This document shows, piece after piece, positions 37,223 to 48,912 of a DNA stretch of 64,000 bases. Position 1 is the first letter of the stretch; the number at the start of each line of letters is the position of its first letter. The DNA comes from Adenanthera pavonina. Lineage: Eukaryota > Streptophyta > Magnoliopsida > Fabales > Fabaceae. The position numbers were made by a program, and so were the translations under genes. The stretch is taken from NCBI GenBank assembly GCA_026686845.1, contig JAIVEN010000037.1:1612001-1676000 (forward strand), in the 5' to 3' direction. A model generated the notes under the pieces. The model did not search any database. It was given only the letters and a program-made list of their open reading frames with translations, and was not told the DNA's origin.

Positions 37223-38692
37223 TGTTCACCACCGGGCTATACTGCAAGCGTACGGGTCGAGGTCTAGTAAAGTGATGAGTGAGTATCGTTTCCACATGGA
37301 CTTAGATTAAAAAGTTGTCAAACATTGGACATTGCATTTTCAATTACTTTGAGCAACATGAATTAAAAGTTCACCATTCAATTAACTTCAACTATGCAAG
37401 ACAAGCGTATACAATTCGCAACAAGGACAATTAGGACTTGAAGAATTCAAAGAGATCTAGGATTATTCATTCCCCTTGTAATTCATGAATACCCACTTAA
37501 ACTCTTTTTACAATTGTTCTTAATGCAAGATTATGTTAGTCAGGATACTAATTTAACTATCTGTGCTCTCTCGAATCTCCAAATAGCTATTTAGTTTAAT
37601 TAATTAAGTAATCTCTTAACTAGTTAATTAAACTCTTATATTCAATTCAAATCCTAAATCACTATATGAGGTTAGTGAGTATATCTCTATCCCACTAACA
37701 CAACTCATCATTTAACAAAGTAAGATTCAAGTTCTCACATGACCCAACTCAAGTTCTCTATGTAAGTTAACTTTCTCAAGCATAACTTAAATAAACTAGA
37801 CAATCTTATTGATGGCCAAACAATAAGAGGCATTAAGAGTAGAGCTAGATCAACATAAAGATTGCATTAATCACAATTATAATAGAAAAATGAGTATTCA
37901 ATCCATACAAGGGTTCAGAATAATCCTAGAAATAGAGAACTAACCACTCATGTTCAACAACATCATAACAACATATATCCCAATCAACATCATGATTGAA
38001 CAAAAGTGAGACAAGAAGGAAGGACATGCAAGAAAACCAAAGAGGGAAGCTGAAATCTTCTCAAACTTCAAACCCTAGCTTCAATCTCCTTCAAGAAACC
38101 AAGCTCTAGCACACCCAAGTTCTCCAAAGTGAGTTCTGGAAGTCCCCCTCGTGTCCTAGCTCCGTCCCCTGAATATTTTCCTCCAAAACCCTTCAAATAC
38201 TCTTTTCGAGTGAAACTTTGCGTTTTGCTGACGAGGGGTTCACGCCGCGGCCTCATATCATCTGGATGTGCTGTTTTGTTCACTGCTTGTCATGAGGCTG
38301 CGACCTTATATCGTGTAGCCACGACGTGGTGAGCTCGGGCTTTACCATTTTTTTCATCACTGTCTGCTTGAGGCCGCGGCTTCATTCTTTCAAGCCGCGG
38401 CGTGGACTCTCCAGAAGCGTATTCCCTCCTTTCACAAGTTATATTCACTCCCTCTTTTTCTGTGATCTCCAAAAGGGCGTACTCCAATGCTCTCCCATGA
38501 TGCTTACAATAAAGATGAGGATTTAAAATCTTTTATGGGGATAAAATAATGCATAATAAGACAAAAATATACTATCATGCATTATTAGGATTACACTCCA
38601 CATTTTCCTATCATGAGTATCAAGTATGTACATATATGAATGCATAACTCAAGGAAAATGTGCTGAAATGATGTAATTTGGTATGATTAACA
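37223..38692 (-). repeat. 3' LTR of the Athila-type element (1470 bp)
   Basis: It begins TGTTCACCACCGGGC and ends GTATGATTAACA (plus strand), with TG...CA termini. It is nearly identical to 48913-50349. It carries an indel relative to the other LTR around 38225-38330, in a segment with GCCGCGGC-type palindromes. Confidence 0.93.
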
Positions 38693-38708
38693 CATTCCCA
38701 AACTTAAA
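38693..38708 (-). other. Polypurine tract next to the 3' LTR
   Basis: On the minus strand AAGTTTGGGAATG directly precedes the 3' LTR. A purine-rich site in this place primes plus-strand synthesis in LTR retroelements. Confidence 0.6.
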
Positions 38709-40366
38709 CAATTACTCATCCTCGAGTAAACTGAATAAGAAAAACCAGCTAGATTGCATAAATTATCTAATTACTATGGTAACATGAACTTTCTCCTCAC
38801 CAAGTGTCACTGAAGATAAATAACAAAGGAATGAGTCAAATGACCATAGCTACATGACTTTCAATCCAATAACCAGTTTTCTTGGAATTTCAAAGAGTGT
38901 ATGTGTGATTAATCAAAGAGCAACTTTCCTACAAGTATCAAGATTGAAAGCAACACTCCAATCTGCATAAACAAAATGCTTCAACATCAACACTTCATAT
39001 GCCTAACATTTTCTCCCCTCTCCACTTATAAGATAACCACCACATACCTTTGAGATCAATGGGACTTTTAGGCTTGTAGCGTGGCCAGGTTTAATAGCTT
39101 ACTGAAACGAAGAGGTAAGAGGGATCGCAAATATCTTGAGATAAATGATGCATTACATATCATCTCTCTTCCTTATTTTGAACTCTGAGATACTATATGA
39201 AGCCAAGTAACAACCCCCCAAACTTATCTCTTAATGAACATTTGCACCTCAAACATTCTTGGACTTTTGCTCCTCTATGAATATGTTTTTTTTTTTTGCA
39301 TTAGAGCTAGTAACTTTAATGATTCATGAGAGTGCAACTAATATAACCATGCACAACTAACATAACCCTGTACCCAAATATACAATTTACATAATTTCCC
39401 ATCCCTTCACCATCTCTAATCACCACTCATGATTTATCAATTATCTCAAGATTAAGGGTAATTTATGGTTTTTTGGGCTAAGTGGGTAAGGTTTCATGTA
39501 GGGTTCCAACAAGAAAATTCACATGGTTTTTCAATTTAAGGCTCAAATGGGGATCAAGCGATTAAATATTCATCATGGTAGGCATGAAAGGCTCAAACAC
39601 ATTTTAAAGAATGCCCAAATCATTTCCCAAAAATACATAAAGTCCTTGATTAGCCTTAAGAGGTTCCAAGATAGGTTCTAGAGTGATGACATTCAAACAA
39701 TCTATGCACATCAATTTGCTACTATTCTCTCTTAATACAAGCATTCAAATGATTCCTTAATTATTGTGCGCAGAAATTTTCTCCAAAATTATTACAAGAC
39801 AAGAAATTGATATTGTAATTCAAGTAGCTATAAGCATTACATGCCCTTCCTATGCAATCTATAATTTAAGCACCCTACAATCATTGGATTCATGCACTCA
39901 ATTCAAAAGATAACTCAACAATCTGGCTCAAAGTAGAATTTGAAAGGAGGAAAGGTAATGGTAAAAGTTTAAAACCACATCAATTCAGCCTAACAAACAA
40001 AAACATCCTTCACCCCCAAACTTAAATGGGACATTGTCCTCAATGTCAGGACCAATGCACCGGGGTAAAATGAGGGGCATCTCTTAAACAGTATCACAAC
40101 ACAAACAGATTAAACTGCATGAAAGGACAAAAAGAATATGTAAAAGCAATTAAAGCAATAACAAAGCACAACAAACGATGTCTCAACTATATGAATCAAA
40201 CTAATCAAAGAGTTGCAATAGAGTGAGTTCGAGACAACGAATAAAACCAGAGTTCGAATAAAGAGACAAAAACTACAACGCAAATAAAGGAAGATAACCA
40301 CAAGACTAGGGATAAGAGTTCTAAACAAAGAGCAAAAAGAGAACAAGACAAAAGAAAAGCCCAGTA
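38709..40366 (-). other. Athila 3' non-coding region
   Basis: Internal sequence between the env-like ORF and the polypurine tract. A second CCCCCAAACTTAAATGGGAC phrase at about 40013 resembles a polypurine-type signal. No coding potential. Confidence 0.6.
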
Positions 40367-41452
40367 CTAACTGTCATCCATGGGGTCCTGTGCTCCGGGA
40401 ATCTCCCTATGCTCTGATGGTCCAGCTGTGTCATCCAGAGATAAAGGAACCTGTAAATGCTGGGCCAACCGATGGATGTGCCTATCCACTCTGGCCTGAG
40501 AGGCACTAAGGTGCTGGACCTCCTGATGGACCTGCTGCAGATATAGAAATAAGCGTTCCAATGTGTACTCCTTAGTAGGTGGTGGCAGTGATGCAGGCTG
40601 CTCAATGGTTGCCACCTCCCCAGGCTCGTCCGGTGGCTGCTCCTCCCCAGGCTCTACCATGTCGGCTACTCTAATGGAGTCATATTTGAACTCTTGCTTG
40701 TGTGGGAAGAGCTCCACCCTTTGCTGTATTGAGGCCACTCCTGCCTTGATGCATAACCCAGAGATAAAATGAGGAAATCCAATGGGTAAATGTGCCTTGG
40801 TGACCAAGTTCCTCAAATAATAAAAAATGAGTTGGGCGGCATCTACAGGCTCTCCGTGTATGAATAGGTAGATGAGGAGGGCCCGCTCCCGAGTAGCGTC
40901 AATCAAATGGCTGACTGGTACAAGATTGTTACAGATAAAATGCAGCCAGTAGCGCGCCGTTTGGTGCAAATTAGCCCGCTTGATGTGACGGTGGACACCA
41001 TCAACAATGTGCCACTGGACTCAGCCCGGCAAAGTGATCAGTTCTGCAATGTGCTGATAGGGTACCTCATCAGTGTGCTCAGTGAAATACCGGTACCTAC
41101 AATCTGTCACAACAGGGAGGTGGAAGAATGACTATATGATGGGCTTTGAAATTTCGACCCACGTGCCCCTCACCTTGCACCACAAAGAGGTGCGTTTCTT
41201 CACCTCCGCACAAAACTCGCGGTCCTTGGTGAGAGAACCTCCTTCTCATTTTCCCGCCAAGTATCCAAACCCGTAGGACTCTAAGCCGTGACAAAATCGT
41301 ATGTTACTATTATGTGGGAAGTATTTTTAAAAAATGAGAGGCCGGGGCTTATCTATCTCTATTGGTTCCTCTTCCTTTGGTTGTTCAGGCTGAGGTAGGG
41401 GTGGAGGATGAGGTGCATCTTGTGATTAATTGGCTCGTTTTGTGCGGGCCAT
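40367..41452 (-). pseudogene. Athila env-like third ORF, broken
   Basis: A minus-strand open frame of 200 codons (40367-40969) includes RYWLHFICNNLVPVSHLID and RALLIYLFIHGEPVDA, which resemble the plant-transposon domain found in the third ORF of Athila elements. The reading extends upstream across a TGA near 41020 to an ATG at 41452 (MARTKRAN), which meets an early stop. The product of this ORF has no proven envelope function in plants. Here it is interrupted at several points. Confidence 0.7.
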
Positions 41453-43249
41453 ACTTGCAAAGAAGCAATCATGGCAGATAAAAGACAGCTAGCCCAAAGA
41501 CCCTAAAAGACAAAAGCACAATAACCTAGAGACTACAACCAGTTACAAACAAGAGACCTGCTACAAACTGGAAACAATATCCGGACTCACCAGAACCACC
41601 AACAGACAAAATGACGCCCTAAGCTAATAGACAATTAACAAAATGAACCACCCACTATAAGCGACAACAGGGGGACCACCAATAGGCAGAACAATGGACA
41701 CAGGACAGCAGCATAACATGGGAAAAGCTATAAAGTAATGGCATCCACGGGAACGACAAAGCAAGGGACCACAAGCCAACACAAGGATAGAGCATCTAAC
41801 ACTGGCCTACAATGACAAACATAAGCAACTTGCATACAAATGGTCCCCATACACAGAGTCAATATCAACAGCAAAAGGTCCCAATCAGACTCAAGCTAAA
41901 TTCCCAAAGCAATCGTAATCCACAAGACCCCACTACTTCCTAATAGACAAATAAAATTCAGCACACAAGCAGCACAGCCATAGCCGACTAATATTCTACA
42001 ACTCAATTCACACAGAGAGTTGGGAGGGTTACCCAAAAGATTGCAGAAGCAAGGAAGTTGAGAGAGGCCACTAACCCGAGGATGGCCAACGCTACCACTA
42101 ACTCGCGGTGACCAAGAAAATGAAGGGGGAAGGTAGAGGAGCAGCAGAGGAGGGGTGGCCCAGACGGTTAACCCACGGCTGAGGGTGTGGGCTGAGGGAA
42201 CAGCCGCGGTGGTGGTGAAGATGGAAGGAAAGAGAGGCTGCGGCGGTGATGAGGGAATTTAGGGCCGAAGATGGAGGAAGAAGAGGCTGCGGTGGCGAAG
42301 GAAGAAGGCGTTAGGGTTCACGGGATGAGTTACTGTAGACCGAGGAAGGCCGAGAGAGGAAATACGGTGGTGATGAGGGAATTTAGGGCCGGAGATGGAG
42401 GAAGGAGAGGCTGCGGTGGCAAAGGAAGAAGGTGTTAGGGTTCAAACGAAGGGGAAGGGAAGCTGCGGCGTGATAAAAGGAATTGATTTGGGGTTCTGCA
42501 CATGCAAGGGCAGGCCGTTGTTTTAGCCACCTGGCTTCTCTCGCTACGGCTTGGTATTTATAGCCGCGACGATATGCTCTAATGCTGTTATCCTCTCTGT
42601 TTCTTTTTCACCGCGGCTTTGTAATCTCAGGCCGCAGCGAAATGCTCCCAGTGCCGAGGTTGCTCTCTGCTTCCTTCACGCCGTGGCTTTGTAGGCTCAA
42701 GCTACGGCATGGTATTCTTTCTAAGTATATCAGCAATGCAGCAGCAAACACACATATGAAACACACTCCTCACCTCATGCATGCTGACAACAGTTAAGAT
42801 AGGCACACAATGGAAACCAAGAGCACATGAAATATTTCAAATCCTATTCAATTCCATCACAACAACTTAGCACTTTTCAATCATGCGCAATTGTTCATGT
42901 TCAACATTGATCGTTCATTAATTTGCTCAAAATCAGTCTACAAGACTTAGTTATCAGCAGTACTTGCAAAACTAGGATTTGAAATGAGAATTGAGTTTAG
43001 TGACTTCCATATTGATATGCCATCTTCACTTCAGTATTTCTTTGCTTTTTGTCATGAATTTGTTTCCTTGTAATTCAAATTAGCCCCCTGCCTGCACTTT
43101 CCTTACCTATACTAAAACCAAGAGCAAACATAAAACCTACTACACAAAACACACAACTAACACAACAACAATGAGATGAAAGTTAAAGAGCTTAGGTTGC
43201 CTCCCAAGAAGAGCTAGTTTTATAGTCGCCAACCCGACTCTTCACTGCA
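41453..43249 (-). other. Athila spacer between pol and env-like ORF
   Basis: Non-coding internal region. It includes a direct duplication with a period of 124 bases (copies starting at about 42245 and 42369; GGTGATGAGGGAATTTAGGG) and several CCGCGGC/GCCGTGGC phrases (42540-42710) like those in the LTRs. Confidence 0.6.
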
Positions 43250-44722
43250 TTAGCTATTCTCTGACAATTGAAGGGTGGAGGTTTGACGATCCACCTCTCC
43301 GCCCCAATAATGTTTCAGTCTCTGTCCATTGACCTTAAATTTCGCACCATCTTTTCCTTCAAGTTCCACAGCTCCATGAGAAAAAGTTTGAACCACAGTG
43401 AATGGTCCGGACCACCTAGATTTGAGCTTGCTTGGAAACAATTTGAGCCTTGAGTTGTACAAGAGCACTTTTTGGCTTGGTACAAATGCTTTGGGCAGAA
43501 TTCTCTGATCATGCAGCTTCTTTGTTCTCTCCTTATACAACCTTGAGCTTTCGTAAGCATTGAGACGGAACTCTTCAAGCTCATTCAACTGCAATAATCT
43601 TCTTTCACTAGCCACCTTCAGATCAAAATTGAGCTTTTTTATAGCCCAATAAGCGCTATGCTCCAACTCTATGGGCAAGTGACAAGCCTTGCCAAAGACA
43701 AGTCGGTATGGAGACATCCCAATGAGAGTTTTATAGGCTGTGCGATATGCCCACAATGCATCATCAAGTTTAGTAGCCCAATCCCTTCTAGTTACACCCA
43801 CAGTCTTCTCAAGAATGGTCTTGATCTCTCGATTCGAAATTTCAGCTTGCCCATTAGACTAAGGATGCTATGCAAGGGCCACCTTGTGCTTCACACCATA
43901 TTTTCTCAAGAGTGCTCGAAATTGGATGTTACAGAAATGAGTACCACTATCACTGATAATGGCTCGTGGAGTCCTAAATCTGGTGAAGATGTGCTTCTTC
44001 AAGAACTTAATCACCATTTTAGCGTCATTGGCCACACAAGCAGTGGCTTCCACCCATTTGGAGACATAATCCACTGCCACGAGAATATATTGATTATTGA
44101 AGGACTTGGGAAGTGGTCCCATAAAGTCTATCCCCTAAACATCAAATAACTCTACTTCTAGTATGTTGGTGAGTGGCATTTCATTTCTCCTAGAGATATT
44201 TCCAACTCTTTGACATCTATCGCATTTAAGCACAAACTCATACGAGTCTTTGAATAGAGTTGGCCAGAAGAACCCACATAGAAGCACCTTGGCTGCTGTT
44301 TCCCCCCCCCCCAAAAAATGACCTCTATATTCATAATCATGGCAGCCATGAAGTATTGCTTGTTGCTCACTTTCTAGGACACACCGTCTAATCAATGAAT
44401 CCGCACATCGCCTAAAGAGGTACGGCTCATCCCAGAGGTAGTATTTTGCTTCATGAAAGAATTTCTTCAATTGATAAGGCTTCAAATCAAGGGGTGTCAC
44501 ATCACAGGCTAAATAGTTTACAATGTCAGCATACCAAGGGTCCATTACATCCTCAATAGCAAAGAGTTGTTCATCAGGAAATTTTTCATGAATGACACCT
44601 TCATCATCAACTTGTGCATTGCTGTCCAATCTTGACAGATGGTCTGCCACTTGGTTTTCTGAGCCCTTTTTGTCAACAATCTCTAAGTCAAACTCTTGCA
44701 GTAATAAAACCCATCTTATCAA
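43250..44722 (-). pseudogene. Athila RNase H end and integrase, broken
   Basis: From 44722 down: end of RNase H (IRWVLLLQEFDLEI), then the integrase zinc-binding region with HGCH...GHF and CDRCQR, then the core (DFMGPLPKSF, DYVSKWVEA, IISDSGTHF), and a C-terminal part with RWSGPFTV and VNGQRLKHYW. In-frame stops occur at 44135, 43868 and 43859. Ten consecutive C at about 44303-44312 keep frame. The catalytic Asp residues of the core are visible; the downstream Glu region is broken by stops. Confidence 0.85.
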
Positions 44723-45989
44723 CTGCCCTTTGACTCCTTCTTGCTAAACAGATACTTAATGGTAAAGTGATCAGTAAATACTGTTACCTTAGCACCAACA
44801 AGATATGGCCTAAATTTGCCAAAAGTAAATACTATGGCTAGCATCTCGTTCTCTGTGGTCATGTAATTCTCTTGAGCATCATCAAGAGTTTTGCTAGCAT
44901 AGTAGATGGAGTGAAAAATCTTGTCTTTTCTCTGACCCAAAACAGCCCCCATAGTAAAGTCACTAGTATCACACATAATATCGAATGGGAGGTTCCAATC
45001 AGGAGTTACAATGACTGGTGCTTCGACTAATCTTCTTTTAAGTTCTTCAAAGGCCTCAAGACATTTGTCGTCAAACTTGAATTCCGCATCCTTCTCCAAC
45101 AAGAGGCATAGAGGCTTAGCTATCTTGGAGAAGTCTTTGATGAAGCGACGATAGAATCTCGCATGACTAAGGAAGCTTCGGATACCCTTCACATTGGTGG
45201 GTGAAGGCAGTTGCTCAATCACCTCAATCTTTACTTTATCAACTTCCAGGCCATTTTTAGACACCTTATGGCCCAGTAAAATGCCTTCACGCACCATGAA
45301 ATGGCATTTCTCCCAATTGAGTACAAGATTGGTTTCTTCACATCGTTTTAAGACATACGCAAGATTGTAAAGGCATTCTTCAAAAGACTCTTCGAACACT
45401 AAGAAATCATCCATAAATACCTCCATAGTCTTTTCAATCATATTAGCGAATATGGACATCATACACCTTTGAAAAGTTGCCGGTGCGTTACACAGACTAA
45501 AGGGCATCCTCCTAAATGCAAATGTGCCATATGGATAAGTGAAGGTGGTCTTTTCTTGGTCCTCTGGACAATGGCAATTTGATTATATCCCGAATAGCCA
45601 TCCAAAAAACAGAAGAAGTCCTTGCCGGCCAATCTATCAAGCATTTGATCAATGAAAGGTAGGGGAAAGTGATCTTTCCATGTGGCAGCATTTAGCTTGC
45701 GGTAGTCCATGCACACTCTCCAACCAGTGACAGTGCGAGTAGGGATAAGTTCATTATGGGTGTTAGCCACTACAGTCATACCCCCCTTTTTAGGAACACA
45801 TTGGACTGGGCTCACCCAAGAACTATCAGAGATAGGATATACAATCCCTGCATCTAACCACTTTAGAATTTCCTTCTTGACCACGTCCTTCATGATGGGA
45901 TTCAACCTTCGTTGATGCTCGATGGATGTCTTGTGGTTATCCTCCAAGAAAATTTTGTGCATGCAAATTGATGGACTAATCCCCTTCAT
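44719..45989 (-). pseudogene. Athila reverse transcriptase/RNase H, frameshifted
   Basis: The first part (45459-45989) has KEILKWLDAGIVYPISDSSW, VPKKGGMTVV, WRVCMDYRKLN and FFCFLDGYSGYNQI. A frameshift near 45510-45560 moves to a second frame with MPFSLCNAPATFQRCMMSIF and the catalytic motif as FMDD (usual form Y/F-M/V-DD). RNase H follows (FDIMCDTSDFTMGAVLGQ, YASKTLDDAQENYMTTENE). A second frameshift near 44720-44735 leads into the next frame. Confidence 0.88.
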
Positions 45990-46013
45990 ATCTGCAATAG
46001 TCCACCTAATAGC

Positions 46014-47405
46014 TCAATTATATGCCTTCAAAACATTTAAAAGTTGCCTCTCTTGATCTTCATTCAAATCAGAAGCAATTATGACAGGCAATGTATTGTT
46101 TCCTCCTAGATAAACATATTTCAAGTGAGTTAGGAGTGCTTTCAACTCAAGTGTTGGTGGCTCAACAAGAGATGGCTTCAAAGAAGGTTTTTCAAGAGAA
46201 GTAGCATCCAACGACTCAAATGCAATGCGACTTTTAGAGATGGTCGAGGAGGTATTTAGCAAAGCCAAACATTCTTCAAATTCTTCTCCCTCCATTTTAC
46301 ACCCAATTAAGAGAGCTTCCAAAGGGTCTTGAGTGATTGACTTGTGGAATTCCTCATGTACCACGTGATCAATGACGTCAGTAAAGCAACATTGCTTTGG
46401 TTCATTAGGTGCCTTAATGGCCTTGAACATGTTAAATGTCAACTTTTCTTCACCAACTCTTCATGTAATCTCCCATTTTTCCACATCAATGAGGGCTCTA
46501 CCCGTGGCTAAGAAAGGACGCCCTAAAATAAGGGGCATTTCCCGATCTACTTCACAATCTAGAATGATGAAATCCGTAGGAAAGATGAAATTACCCACTC
46601 TCACAAGCACATCCTCGATGATCCCCTTTGGGTAAACCAGGCTTCTATCCGCCAATTGCAAAGTCACAGTAGTTGGTCTTACCTCACCCAATTGCATTTT
46701 CTTGAAGACAGAAAGAGGCAAGAGATTCACACTAGAGCCCAAATCCCATAAGGCCTTCCTGATGGTCATTTTACCCATTTCACATGGAACCACAAAGCTA
46801 CCCGGATCACTCAACTTTTGTGGTAAATTCTTGATGATATCGATGCAACTCTTGGTCAAGGCTACCATTTCGAACTCATTGAAACTCCTCTTTTTGGACA
46901 ACATATCTTTCAGGAACTTCACATATGCGGACATTTGCTCTAAAGCTTTAGTTAGAGGAAGATTAATATGCAGCTGCTTGAAGATATCTAAAAATTTCTT
47001 GAATTGCTTATCTTGTTTTTGCTTCTTGAACCTATGAGGAAAAGGTAAAGGAGGAGTCACTTTTTGAATGATCTCTTCTTGCTTTCTTTTTTCTCCACTC
47101 ATTTTCTTACCCTCTTTCTTATCTCTTCTCTCTACCTCTCTTTTATCTCCCTCAGTGTCATTCTCTTCCTCACTATTTTTCACAACTTCTTCTTCTTCAC
47201 TCTCCTTCTCCTTTTGAGCCACCACATTCTCATCACCTCTATCATTCACCCTAGGATCAATGACTTTGGGCAATTGTCTACCACTCCTCAAGGTGACCTC
47301 CTTACATTCTTCCTTGCCCTCTCTCCTTGGGTTAGGAATTGTGTCACTTGGTAGCCCACCATTTTGCAAAGCATTTAATTGAGAAGCCATACTACCCATT
47401 TGCAC
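46014..47405 (-). pseudogene. Athila gag end, protease and linker, broken
   Basis: 46461-47405 contains an acidic/lysine-rich linker (KKEGKKMSGEKRK), then the aspartic protease-like fold with ALWDLGSSVNLLP, ADRSLVYPKGI, DFIILDCE and ILGRPFLATGRALIDV. The active-site triplet is DLG rather than DTG/DSG, as in other Athila elements. A TGA at 46461 and another stop at 46014 separate it from the linker ORF (46014-46442) and from reverse transcriptase; both fit CGA-to-TGA changes. Confidence 0.8.
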
Positions 47406-47534
47406 TTCAAGATTCTTAATTGCCTTCTCATGAATCGCAAAAGTAGCCTTAGTTTCTGTTCTTGCAGTTTCTTGGTTGGCTAGAATTTAAGATAACATTT
47501 TCTCCATTTTGGATTCTTCCTCCTTCATGGGGAT

Positions 47535-48716
47535 TTACCTCGCTTGAGGTTGGAAACCGGGAGGATGGTTATGTCGTATGCCGGATGAGGAAGGTTGATT
47601 CACTTTTTGTCCTTGACTCCAAGAGAAGTTAGGGTGATTTTGCCACCCCGGATTATAAGTTTGTGAAAAAGGATTGTTTTGCGGATTGGTTGGCCCCCTT
47701 TGAAAATTGTTCAAGTAGTTCACATTCTCCATAGCATAAGGGCATTGCTCCGTGACATGCCTTTCCCCGCATTGTTCACAACCCATGGGAGATTGAATGG
47801 CATTTACCCCCATAGCATTTCCTCTCCTTACTTGCATCTCCAAATTGTCAAACCTTCGATTCAAAGCATTCAAATGATCTAGAATATCATTAGTGGAGCT
47901 AGAGGCTTGTGAATAATCTTTCTTCTTCATGGTTCTCCTTCTGTTGGCCTTTTGCATTGTGTTTGCAGCAAAACTCTCATACAATTTGTAGAGCTCATTA
48001 ACTGTCATGTTGCCAATAGTCCCATTAGATGCCGCATCTAGCATATTCAAGGAATCATCATCAAGGCCATTCCAAAAAGCTTCAAGTAACATCCATTTTT
48101 GCTGTGCGTGATTGGGGCATCGCTTCATTTTATCTTTAAATTGCTCCCAAGCTTCATGGAAGAGTTCACCCGGTTCTTGCTCAAAGGATAGAAGTTCACC
48201 CTGAAGAAAGGCTCTACGACCTCGAGGAAAAAATGTCGCTCTGAATCTCCTTACTAACTCATCCCAAGTATCAATAGATTGCTCTAAAAGAGAATTGAGC
48301 CATGCCTTTGCTTTATCTTTTAATGACAAGGGGAAGAGCCTCAATCTCAAAGCATCCTTAGAAACACTATTTTGCTTGAATGAGTCGCATACCTCCACAA
48401 AAGTAGTCAAATGAGCATTGGGATCCTCCTAGTATGTTCCACCAAATTGCCCATTCATTTGTAGCAACTGCAGCATCGTTTGCTTGACTTCAAAATTTCG
48501 AGCTTGGATATCCGGCATGCGGATACTAGAGTGATAGCCCTCATTCTCTCTACTGACAAAGTCATCAAAAGTTCAGACGTCATTTTCATCCGCCTTGCCG
48601 TCATTCATGGCTAGAGTTTCTTGAGGTTCAGGAGTCTGAGTATTGGGAGTGCCTCCTTCAAAGATATTCTCACCCTCCAGAATCACTTCAAATCTGTTGA
48701 GATCCAAGCCTTGCAT
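47535..48716 (-). pseudogene. Athila gag, broken
   Basis: The probable start is at 48716 (MQGLDLNRFE). In-frame stops lie at 48573 and 48429. The capsid-like retrotransposon gag region (FVEVCDSFKQNSVSKDALRL, LKDKAKAWLNSL, FFPRGRRAFLQGEL) spans about 48410-47950. A zinc-knuckle-like CEQCGERHVTEQC lies near 47750. Stops at 47535 and 47487 separate it from the protease region. Confidence 0.82.
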
Positions 48717-48888
48717 GCGCGTGAGATAGGTACCTACAAACCAAAAACAGCAAACAAGTATCAAGCTAATAACAAAAATAAAAAGTATATGAGTTTAGAC
48801 TACACAAAGTATCTATTTTCCTATCTACAACTCAAACTTAATCTACTAACACTAGTCTAAGGTTGACCAAAGAACTTTTGATGCTAAG

Positions 48889-48906
48889 TCCCCAGCAACG
48901 GCGCCA
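48889..48906 (-). other. Primer-binding site (tRNA-Asp type)
   Basis: On the minus strand TGGCGCCGTTGCTGGGGA, six bases from the 5' LTR. It matches the TGGCGCCGTTGCCGGGGA site used by Athila-like elements except for one C-to-T change. Confidence 0.8.
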
Positions 48907-48912
48907 AAAACT

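Noticed and set aside
38693..48912. Plus-strand frames opposite the Athila proteins
   Set aside because: They are antisense shadows of gag-pol and the env-like ORF on the minus strand.
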